Below the pieces are notes generated by a model. The model did no database searches and had not been told where the DNA came from. It worked only from the letters and a program-made list of their open reading frames with translations. A stretch of DNA of 64,000 nt from Mycobacterium colombiense (GTDB taxonomy: Bacteria; Actinomycetota; Actinomycetes; Mycobacteriales; Mycobacteriaceae). The translations under genes and the position numbers were made by a program. Within the stretch, counting starts at the first letter, position 1; every line of letters starts with the position of its first letter. Positions 8,491 to 20,348 of the stretch are shown one piece after another. Location of the stretch: assembly GCF_003284935.1 (NCBI RefSeq), contig NZ_QMEV01000006.1, positions 62,001 to 126,000 on the forward strand, written 5' to 3'.

Positions 8491-9831
8491 CTAGCCGCAG
8501 TCGCGGGCCAACAGGTCGGCAACCGTCTCCCTGCGGACCAGTTCGCGCGCCCGCCCGTCCTTGACCGCCACCAGCGCGGGGCGCCCGACCATGTTGTAGT
8601 TCGACGCCATGCTGTGGTGATACGCGCCGGTGCAGGCCACGGCCAGCAGATCGCCGGGGTGCAGGTCGGCGGGAAGCTCGACGTCACGGGCGATCTCGTC
8701 GCCCGATTCACAGTGCCGGCCGGCCACGGTGACGCGCTGCTTGAGGCCCAACGGGTGCCGGTTCGCCAGCGCGATGTCGTAACGCGCGCCGTACAACGAC
8801 ACCCGCGGGTTGTCGCTCATGCCGCCGTCGACGGCGACGAAGGTGCGGCCGTTGGCTTGTGTCTTGATCGAACACACCCGATACAGCGTGACGCCGGCCC
8901 GCCCGCTGATGGCCCGGCCCGGCTCCACCACGATCTGCGGGCGGGGGAAATGCTCGGCGGCGCAGGCCTCGTCGAGGGCGTCCTCGATGACGTCGGCCAG
9001 CTGTTCGAGGTCGAGCTCGCGATCGCCGCTGACGTAAGGGACGGCGTGCCCGCCGCCGATGTTCAGCTCGGTGAGGATGACGCCGTGCCGGGCCCGGATG
9101 TCGGCCATCGCCGGGATCATCCGGCGGATCGCCTCGCCGTACAGCGCCGGGTCGGTGACCTGTGACCCGATATGGCAGTGCAGGCCGACGAGGTCGAGGA
9201 TGGGGTGCGCCAGCACGCGCTGCACGGCCTCGGCGGCGTGGTGGCCGGTCAGGGTGAAGCCGAATTTCTGGTCGCTGACGCCGGTGGTGACGGCGTGGTG
9301 TCCGTGGATGTCGATGTCGGGGGTCACCCGGATGAGCACCGGCTGGCGCCGCCGCGCCAGACCGGCGAGGTACGTGATCTCCATGCAGGAATCCAGCACG
9401 ATGCGCCCCACGCCGACGCGCACCGCCTCGCGCAACTCCTCGGGTGATTTCGCATTGCCGTGCATGACGATGCGGGCCGGGTCGAAGCCTCCGGCGAGCG
9501 CGACGGCCAGCTCGCCGACCGAGCAGACGTCGATGCCCAGACCCTCGTCGCGGGCCCAGCGGGCCACGGCGGTGCTCAGGAGCGACTTTCCGGCGTAGAC
9601 CACCTCGGCGCCACGCAGCGCCCGCCGGTAGCGGCGGGCGCGATGCCGGAAGTCGGTTTCGTCGATGACGTAGGCCGGTGTGTGAAACTCGTCGGCGATG
9701 TCGGCCAGAGGGACCGCGCCGACGCACAGCCTGCCGTGTTCGTCGGGGTGGGCGGTGATGGGCCAGATCGCGGGATCGAAACGCGGGGGAGCCGCGTGAC
9801 CGAGGGACGGCAGGATGTCCAGCAATGTCAT
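8491..9831 (-). CDS. PLP-dependent diaminopimelate decarboxylase-like protein (fold type III)
   Basis: 446-residue alanine-racemase-fold decarboxylase. The Schiff-base lysine is Lys82 in VVYAGKS; HGNAKSPEEL, LVGLHCHIGSQ, the phosphate-binding GGGHAVPY, EPGRAISG, the CESGDE motif and the ACTGAY substrate tyrosine all fit the LysA family. Classical mycobacterial lysA is normally linked to thrA/hom genes, so this is probably a paralogue; the substrate could be meso-DAP or a related D-amino acid. It runs against its neighbours and separates the TetR gene from mfd, which are adjacent in M. tuberculosis as I recall. It starts at ATG 9831; no strong ribosome site is visible. Confidence 0.88.
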   Translation of the reverse strand: MTLLDILPSLGHAAPPRFDPAIWPITAHPDEHGRLCVGAVPLADIADEFHTPAYVIDETDFRHRARRYRRALRGAEVVYAGKSLLSTAVARWARDEGLGIDVCSVGELAVALAGGFDPARIVMHGNAKSPEELREAVRVGVGRIVLDSCMEITYLAGLARRRQPVLIRVTPDIDIHGHHAVTTGVSDQKFGFTLTGHHAAEAVQRVLAHPILDLVGLHCHIGSQVTDPALYGEAIRRMIPAMADIRARHGVILTELNIGGGHAVPYVSGDRELDLEQLADVIEDALDEACAAEHFPRPQIVVEPGRAISGRAGVTLYRVCSIKTQANGRTFVAVDGGMSDNPRVSLYGARYDIALANRHPLGLKQRVTVAGRHCESGDEIARDVELPADLHPGDLLAVACTGAYHHSMASNYNMVGRPALVAVKDGRARELVRRETVADLLARDCG

Positions 9832-9946
9832 GAATTCAACGTGCGCCCCGGGGGCAGTCCGGTGGCGGTTTTCTTACGATCCCTTGACGTCGCCGAGCTC
9901 AATATTGACGCGGTTCGGTGCGTCCGGCCCTGTCACTGAGGGCCCC

Positions 9947-9962
9947 TAGAATGGAATTCATC
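9947..9962 (+). promoter_or_regulatory. Predicted mfd promoter (-10) with very short leader
   Basis: TAGAAT at 9947-9952 is a good -10 hexamer. It places the transcription start near 9959-9963, at or just before the ATG at 9963, so mfd probably has its own promoter with little or no leader. No Shine-Dalgarno is present before this ATG. Confidence 0.5.
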
Positions 9963-13615
<3,653 letters not shown>

Positions 13616-13619
<4 letters not shown>

Positions 13620-14659
13620 TCGTCGTCTTGTTCGACCCCCGCCGTCCCTCGCTGGTGCCCGTCGAGGCCATCGAGCACCTGACCGGCGAGGTGCAATACA
13701 CCGAGGAGATGCCCGTCGCGGTGCCCTGGTCGCTGCCCGCGGCGCGCCCGGTGCACTCCGGTGACCCCGACGCTCCGGCCCCCGTGCTGCTGTCGTCGGA
13801 CCCCGAGCACCCCGCCGTCACCGCCCGGCTGGCCGCCGGCGCGCGGCTGATCTCGGCGCCGGAGACGCCCCGCGGTGAGCGGCTGGTCGATGCCGTGGCG
13901 ATGATGGACAAGCTGCGCACCGCCGGGCCGTGGGAAAGCGAGCAGACCCACGATTCGCTGCGCAGGTTTTTGCTGGAGGAGACCTACGAGCTGCTCGACG
14001 CCGTCGGCAGCGGCAACGCCGAGCAGTTGCGCGACGAGCTCGGCGACGTGCTGCTGCAGGTGCTGTTCCACGCCCGCATCGCCGAGGATGCGCCGCAGTC
14101 CGCCTTCACCATCGACGATGTCGCCGGCGCCCTGATGCGCAAACTCGGCAACCGGGTGCCGGGAGTTCTTGCCGGACAATCGATTTCGCTCGAAGAGCAG
14201 TTGGCCCAGTGGGAAGAGCGCAAGGCCGCCGAGAAGCCGCGGAAATCGGTGATGGACGATGTGCACACCGGGCAGCCCGCGTTGGCACTGGCCCAGAAGG
14301 TCGTCGCCCGGGCCGGCAAAGCGGGCCTTCCCGCCGACCTGATCCCCGACGAGATCACCTCGGTCTCGGTGTCGGCCGATGTCGATGCCGAAAGTGCGTT
14401 GCGCACCGCCGTTCTGGACTTCGTGGAGACGGTCCGCGGAGTCGAGCGGTCGATCGCGGCGGCGCGCCGCGGCACCGGTGTTCCCGAGGAGCTCGACGTG
14501 GTCCCGCTCGGCGAGATCTCCGAGCGGGAGTGGCGCGAGCACTGGCCGACCGCGGCGCCGATCGACGATGCGCCGCAACAGTCGGCGCTGGAGACCGACG
14601 GCGAGGCCGGCCCGGCGGCCGAGGAGTCCACCGCCGACGCCGCGGCCGATGACGCCTGA
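13616..14659 (+). CDS. mazG: Nucleoside triphosphate pyrophosphohydrolase MazG
   Basis: Hydrolyses (d)NTPs to NMP and PPi, clearing oxidised nucleotides such as 5-OH-dCTP in mycobacteria. The metal-binding EExxE is Glu121-Glu125 (EETYE) and the partner ExxD is Glu141-Asp144 (ELGD), both in the alpha-helical MazG domain. The 347 residues include an N-terminal extension of about 85 residues typical of the mycobacterial protein and an Ala/Glu/Asp-rich tail. The ATG overlaps the mfd stop (ATGA), so the two are translationally coupled: repair of damaged templates together with cleanup of damaged precursors. Confidence 0.95.
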
Positions 14660-14970
14660 CGCGCGCCCGCCGTTACCTCCGCGCGGTCGCGCGTTGATTC
14701 GCATTTCGAACAGGACGCAGAGCGACCGCCGGAATGTTTGCCCGATTTGTCCGCGCGCGCTCGGTAATATCGCCGATGAGGTTGCGAATCCCCGTGGTTG
14801 GCGGGCGGCCGACCGCGCTAGCCGAGGCGACCAACAGCGATCGGAGGATTAGCTGACGCCGACGGCGAGTCGGTCCGCCGGGGCCCGACGCAACCGGGTA
14901 GGTCCCGAACGCATGGGACGATGGTGTGGCGGGAGTTGGTGCAGGCGAGTTTAGGGGAGCTCAGGAAAGC
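14660..14970 (+). other. Intergenic region mazG-lpqU, no gene seen
   Basis: 311 bp without a convincing reading frame. A TAATAT at about 14764 could be a -10 element for lpqU with a leader near 200 nt, but no well-spaced -35 is clear. I looked for the conserved blocks of the ydaO/c-di-AMP riboswitch, because it precedes cell-wall hydrolase genes in actinobacteria, and did not find them in the right orientation. Confidence 0.4.
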
Positions 14971-15702
14971 ATGGTGTCGCCGAGGCGTTGGATGCGCGCG
15001 GCCGCCGTGATCGGCGCGACCGCGATCGTTCTGGCCTCCAGCTGCACCTGGCAGCTCAGCCTGTTCATCCCCGACGGCGTGCCACCACCGGCCGGGGATC
15101 CGGTGCCCGCGGTGGACACCCACGCCAGCGGCCGGCCCGCGGATCAGTTGCGGGACTGGGCACAACAGCGGTCGGCGGCACTCGAGATCCCGGTGATCGC
15201 GCTCGAGGCCTACGCCTACGCGGCGCGGGTGGCCGAAGTCGAGAACCCGAAATGCCACATCGCGTGGACCACCCTGGCCGGCATCGGCCAGGTCGAGAGC
15301 CATCACGGCACCTACCGCGGCGCGCGGCTGGCCCCCAACGGCGATGTGAGCCCCCCGATTCGGGGTGTCCGCCTCGACGGCAGCGGCGGCACGCTGCGCA
15401 TCGTCGACACCGAGGAAGCCGTCACCGACGACGACGGAGTGACGCGCGCCATGGGACCGATGCAGTTCATCCCGGAGACGTGGCGGCTCTATGGTGTCGA
15501 CGCTCACAACGACGGCCGCGTCAGCCCCGACAACATTGACGACGCCGCGCTCGCGGCGGCCGGTTACCTGTGTTGGCGCGGAAAGGATCTCGCAACGCCC
15601 CGCGGCTGGATCACCGCGCTGCGCGCCTACAACAACTCCGGGGTGTATGCCCGGGCGGTCCGCGATTGGGCCACCGCCTACGCGAAAGGTCACCCGCTGT
15701 AG
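14971..15702 (+). CDS. lpqU: Lipoprotein LpqU, lytic murein transglycosylase-like
   Basis: Predicted envelope lipoprotein of 243 residues: a signal peptide ending in the lipobox LASSC with lipidated Cys25, then a transglycosylase fold of the MltB type. The likely catalytic acid is Glu109 in GIGQVESHHG, followed by MGPMQFIPETW and the NNSGVYARAV repeat near the C-terminus. It probably cleaves peptidoglycan glycan strands. The start is the ATG at 14971, with AGGAAAGC immediately before it; the frame extends 15 codons upstream without a site. It lies between mazG and eno as in M. tuberculosis (Rv1022). Confidence 0.93.
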   Translation: MVSPRRWMRAAAVIGATAIVLASSCTWQLSLFIPDGVPPPAGDPVPAVDTHASGRPADQLRDWAQQRSAALEIPVIALEAYAYAARVAEVENPKCHIAWTTLAGIGQVESHHGTYRGARLAPNGDVSPPIRGVRLDGSGGTLRIVDTEEAVTDDDGVTRAMGPMQFIPETWRLYGVDAHNDGRVSPDNIDDAALAAAGYLCWRGKDLATPRGWITALRAYNNSGVYARAVRDWATAYAKGHPL

Positions 15703-17049
<1,347 letters not shown>

Positions 17050-17069
17050 CTTGACGCGCAACGGTTGAC

Positions 17070-17780
17070 ATGGCTGACGCGAAACGGCCCGACTCCAAAC
17101 GGCGCTCCCCGGCATCGCGCCCGGGGAAGGCCGGTGACTCGGTTCGGCGCCGTCGCTCGGCCAAGCCGTCCTCCAAGCCGTCGTCGCGGACGTCGCCCAC
17201 GGCGAATCCGGCAGGCCGCGCCACCGCGCGCACGCAGCAAGAGCATGTCGTCGAGCCCATCACGCGCCAGGCGGCCGAATCGGTCGAGCAGCGCTCCGAG
17301 CAACGGCTGGGGTTCACCGCGCGCCGGGCGGCGGTGCTGGCCGCGGTGATCTGCGTGCTGACGTTGACCATCGCCGGACCGGTGCGCACCTACTTCGCCC
17401 AGCGCACCGAGATGAACCAGCTGGCCGCCACCGAGGCGGCGCTGCGGCGTCAGGTCGCGGATCTCGAGCAGCGCAAGGCCAAGCTCGGCGACCCGGCCTA
17501 CATCGCGGCGCAGGCCCGCGAGCGGCTCGGCTTCGTCAAGCCCGGCGACATCCCGTTCCAGGTGCAGCTTCCGCCGTCGGCGGCCGAGCCGGTGCAGCCG
17601 GGATCCCCCTCGGCGAAACCGGCCAACACCGACCCCTGGTACACGTCGCTGTGGCATACCATCGCCGACGCCCCGCACCTGCCGCCGGCCAATCCGCCTG
17701 CGCCCCAAGCCCCGCCGCCGGTCGAACCGGGAGCGCCCGGTCCGGTGCCCGCACCGAATCCCGCGGGTCCCGGTGGTTGA
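17070..17780 (+). CDS. FtsB/DivIC-family septum formation initiator (Rv1024-like)
   Basis: Single-pass membrane protein of 236 residues. A long basic, disordered cytoplasmic N-terminus (1-80) leads to one transmembrane helix (about 85-104), a coiled coil (about 108-139) and the conserved AYIAAQARERLGFVKPGD stretch (143-160). A long Pro-rich tail follows. This layout is that of FtsB/DivIC, which links FtsL and FtsQ in the divisome. The extended N-terminus and Pro-rich tail are typical of the mycobacterial versions. It begins 20 bp after eno and overlaps the next gene by 8 bp. Confidence 0.9.
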   Translation: MADAKRPDSKRRSPASRPGKAGDSVRRRRSAKPSSKPSSRTSPTANPAGRATARTQQEHVVEPITRQAAESVEQRSEQRLGFTARRAAVLAAVICVLTLTIAGPVRTYFAQRTEMNQLAATEAALRRQVADLEQRKAKLGDPAYIAAQARERLGFVKPGDIPFQVQLPPSAAEPVQPGSPSAKPANTDPWYTSLWHTIADAPHLPPANPPAPQAPPPVEPGAPGPVPAPNPAGPGG

Positions 17781-18261
17781 TCGTGGCGACCTGGAAGCGG
17801 TGGCGCGCCAACTCGGCCGCGAGCCGCGCGGGGTGCTCGAGATCGCCTACCGTTGTCCCAATGGCGAACCCGGCGTGGTGAAAACGGCACCGAAACTGCC
17901 CGACGGCACGCCCTTTCCGACGTTGTACTACCTGACCCATCCGGCGCTGACGGCCGCGGCCAGCAGGCTGGAGACGACGGGGCTGATGCGCGAAATGACC
18001 GAGCGGCTGGGCAGGGACCCTGACTTGGCGGCCGCCTACCGGCGCGCCCACGAGTCGTATCTGGCCGAACGGGACGCGATCGAATCGCTGGGCACCACGT
18101 TCTCCGGCGGCGGGATGCCCGACCGGGTCAAGTGCCTGCACGTGCTGATCGCCCATTCGCTGGCCAAGGGGCCCGGCGTGAACCCGTTCGGCGACGAGGC
18201 GCTGGCGATCCTGGCCGGCGAGCCGGCGATGGCCGGGGTTCTGGAGGCGGATCGATGGTGA
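17773..18261 (+). CDS. DUF501 protein (Rv1025-like)
   Basis: 162-residue soluble protein of the actinobacterial DUF501 family. Recognisable features are the N-terminal REPRGVLEIAYRCPNGEPGVV segment, LPTLYYLTHP-type block (FPTLYYLTHP here), and GGMPDRVKCLHVLIAHSLAKGPGVNPFGDEAL, which is strongly conserved and contains a Cys-Leu-His that could bind metal. The function is unknown. It starts with GTG at 17773 inside the end of the FtsB-like gene and its stop overlaps the ppx2 start, so expression of the three is coupled. Confidence 0.88.
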   Translation: MVDRGDLEAVARQLGREPRGVLEIAYRCPNGEPGVVKTAPKLPDGTPFPTLYYLTHPALTAAASRLETTGLMREMTERLGRDPDLAAAYRRAHESYLAERDAIESLGTTFSGGGMPDRVKCLHVLIAHSLAKGPGVNPFGDEALAILAGEPAMAGVLEADRW

Positions 18262-19211
18262 ACGGCAGACTCGCGGGAATCGACTGCGGTACCAACTCAA
18301 TTCGCTTGCTGATCGCCGACCTGGACGATGGCAGGCTGCGCGATGTGCACCGCGAGACGCGGATCGTGCGGCTGGGTCAGGGTGTCGACGCCACCGGTGA
18401 GTTCGCGGTGGACGCGATAGCGCGCACCCGTGCGGCGCTCACCGACTACGCGGCCTTACTGAAACGGCATGGGGCGCAACGGGTGCGGATGGTAGCCACC
18501 TCGGCCGCCCGCGACGTCGCCAACCGCGACGCCTTCTTCGCGATGACGGCCGACGTGCTGGGCGCGGTGCTGCCCGGAGCGGTGGCGGAGGTCATCACCG
18601 GCGCCGAGGAGGCGTCGCTGTCGTTCCGCGGCGCCGTCGGCGAGTTGGACAGCGCGGCGGGTCCTTTCGTCGTCGTCGATCTGGGCGGCGGCTCCACCGA
18701 AATCGTCACCGGCGGTGGCGCCGAAGACGGAGTGACGGCCAGCTATTCGGCCGACATCGGCTGCGTCCGGCTGACCGAACGCTGCCTGCATTCGGACCCC
18801 CCGACGCCCGAGGAAGTCGCGGCGGCGCGCCAGGTGGTACGCGAGCGGCTCGAGGTCGCGCTGGGTGAGGTGCCCGTCGAGGGGGCGAAGACCTGGGTCG
18901 GGCTGGCCGGGACGATGACCACGCTGTCGGCGCTGGCCCACAACATGACAACATATGACTCTGCGGCCATTCATCTTTCGCGAGTTGCCGGCGCCGACCT
19001 GGTGGCGGTGTGCGAACGACTGATCGGCATGACGCGGGCGCAGCGCGCTGCGCTGGGCCCGATGCATGAGGGCCGCGCCGACGTGATCGGCGGGGGCGCC
19101 ATCGTGGTCGAGGAGTTGGCGCGCGAGCTGCGCGCCCGTGCGGCCATCGACGAGCTGACCGTCAGCGAGCACGACATCCTGGACGGCATCGTGTTGTCCA
19201 TCGCCGAATAA
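18255..19211 (+). CDS. ppx2: Exopolyphosphatase / guanosine pentaphosphate phosphohydrolase family (Ppx2)
   Basis: Actin-like ATPase-superfamily hydrolase acting on inorganic polyphosphate or pppGpp; 318 residues, so lacking the C-terminal HD domains of longer Ppx/GppA. Motifs: GIDCGTNSIRLL (phosphate 1), ATSAARDVANR, GAEEASLSF, VVDLGGGSTEIV and GLAGTMTTLSAL. It corresponds to M. tuberculosis Rv1026, the second exopolyphosphatase. The start ATG 18255 overlaps the DUF501 stop by 7 bp. It ends 44 bp before the repeat-bounded element at 19255. Confidence 0.95.
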   Translation: MVNGRLAGIDCGTNSIRLLIADLDDGRLRDVHRETRIVRLGQGVDATGEFAVDAIARTRAALTDYAALLKRHGAQRVRMVATSAARDVANRDAFFAMTADVLGAVLPGAVAEVITGAEEASLSFRGAVGELDSAAGPFVVVDLGGGSTEIVTGGGAEDGVTASYSADIGCVRLTERCLHSDPPTPEEVAAARQVVRERLEVALGEVPVEGAKTWVGLAGTMTTLSALAHNMTTYDSAAIHLSRVAGADLVAVCERLIGMTRAQRAALGPMHEGRADVIGGGAIVVEELARELRARAAIDELTVSEHDILDGIVLSIAE

Positions 19212-19254
19212 GCCACATAGGTCACACCAGTCTCTGGAAAAGTGGGCACCGCTT

Positions 19255-19608
19255 GTGCCCGCCTCGCAGCGACAACTTCGCCGGTGTCAGACGGGTGTGC
19301 CACCCTGCGGGAATGAACCTTCAAGGGACCGAGCTTCGCTACGTGCTCACGATGCACCTTGCTCACCATGGACGGGCCACTATCGCCGAGATGATGGAGT
19401 CGCTTAAGAGGCAGGGCTTTTGCATCCCGGGCAGGGCATCAAAAGTGATCTCGGATGCTTTGCGCTGGGAGGTCGGCCGCGACAGGGCCCGTCGGCTGGG
19501 TCGAGCTGTGTACGGTCCGGGGTACATCCCGCGCAGTACCGAGCACCGAATACACCAACGCGTGCTGGCGTTGCGGGCGACGGCAAAGTTGTCGCTGTGA
19601 GGCGGGCA
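19255..19608 (+). mobile_element. 354-bp inverted-repeat-bounded element carrying one small ORF
   Basis: The left end (TGCCCGCCTCGCAGCGACAA at 19256) and the right end (19586-19608) are 23-bp inverted copies with a single mismatch. They share their core with the family A palindrome at 2749-2820. Between them lies one small gene whose stop codon falls inside the right repeat. The unit fills the gap between ppx2 (stop 19211) and kdpE (stop 19668). Target-site duplications are not evident. Calling it mobile is inference from the bounded structure and the second copy of the repeat. Confidence 0.5.
19313..19600 (+). CDS. Small winged-helix-like protein inside the repeat element
   Basis: 95 residues beginning MNLQGTELRYVLTMHL from ATG 19313. 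The centre reads as a winged helix: helix pair ATIAEMMESLKRQG, helix ASKVISDALRWEV, then a basic wing (GRDRARRLGRAVYGPG), followed by PRSTEHRIHQRV. The net charge is clearly basic, fitting DNA binding. No known family name is assigned. The upstream ribosome site is weak (GCGGGA), and the codons between 19253 and 19313 are also open but are simply the translated left repeat. The stop lies in the right inverted repeat, so gene and repeat travel together. It could be a regulator or a factor that recognises the repeat. Confidence 0.6.
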   Translation: MNLQGTELRYVLTMHLAHHGRATIAEMMESLKRQGFCIPGRASKVISDALRWEVGRDRARRLGRAVYGPGYIPRSTEHRIHQRVLALRATAKLSL

Positions 19609-19667
19609 TAAGGTCGAGTGCCTCCCCGCGGAGGCGGATGGTGCGCATGTGACCAAGCTGCCGAACG

Positions 19668-20348
19668 TCAGGCCTCGAACCGATACCCCATGCCCGACTC
19701 GGTCAGCAGGTGCTTGGGATGTGACGGGTCGTCCTCGAGTTTGCGGCGCAGCTGCGCGAGATACACTCGGAGATAATGTGTTTCGGTGGCATACGCCGGA
19801 CCCCACACCTCCTTCAGGAGCTCCTCGCGGCCGACCAACTTGCCTCGGTTGCGGACGAGCACCTCCAGCATGCCCCACTCGGTGGGGGTGAGGTGAACCT
19901 CGCTGCCGTTCTTGGTGACTTTCTTGGCGGCCAGGTCGACGGTGAACGACTCGGTCTCGATGACGGGTTGTTCCAGTTCGGAGGCCGCGGTGTTGCGCCG
20001 CACCGCCGCACGCAGCCGCGCCAGGAACTCGTCCATGCCAAAGGGTTTCGTCACGTAGTCGTCGGCGCCGGCGTCCAGCGCCTCGACCTTGTCCGACGAA
20101 TCGGTGCGCGCCGACAGCACGATCACCGGCGCGGTGAGCCAGCCGCGCAGGCCGGCCAGCACGTCGATCCCGGAGATGTCGGGCAGGCCGAGGTCGAGGA
20201 TCACCACGTCGGGCTTGTGTTCGGCGGCTGCCCGCAACGCGCCGGTGCCGCTGGATGCGGTGATCACCTCATAACCCCGCACGGACAGGTTGATGCGCAG
20301 CGCGCGCAGGATCTGCGGTTCGTCATCGATCACCAAAACGCGAGTCAC
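19668..20348 (-). CDS. kdpE: Response regulator KdpE
   Basis: OmpR-type regulator of the kdp operon, 226 residues. Receiver: Asp9-Asp10 acidic pocket, phosphoacceptor Asp52 in VILDLGLPD, and the conserved Lys in TKPF. The C-terminal winged helix has HLTPTEWGMLEVL and THYLRVYLAQLRRKLE. It starts with GTG overlapping the kdpD stop by 4 bp, so sensor and regulator are coupled. The sequence closely follows what I recall of M. tuberculosis KdpE (Rv1027c). Confidence 0.96.
   Translation of the reverse strand: MTRVLVIDDEPQILRALRINLSVRGYEVITASSGTGALRAAAEHKPDVVILDLGLPDISGIDVLAGLRGWLTAPVIVLSARTDSSDKVEALDAGADDYVTKPFGMDEFLARLRAAVRRNTAASELEQPVIETESFTVDLAAKKVTKNGSEVHLTPTEWGMLEVLVRNRGKLVGREELLKEVWGPAYATETHYLRVYLAQLRRKLEDDPSHPKHLLTESGMGYRFEA

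Noticed and set aside
14660..14970. c-di-AMP (ydaO) riboswitch before lpqU
   Set aside because: Some words such as TTAGCTGACG recall the motif, but only in the reverse orientation and without the other conserved blocks.
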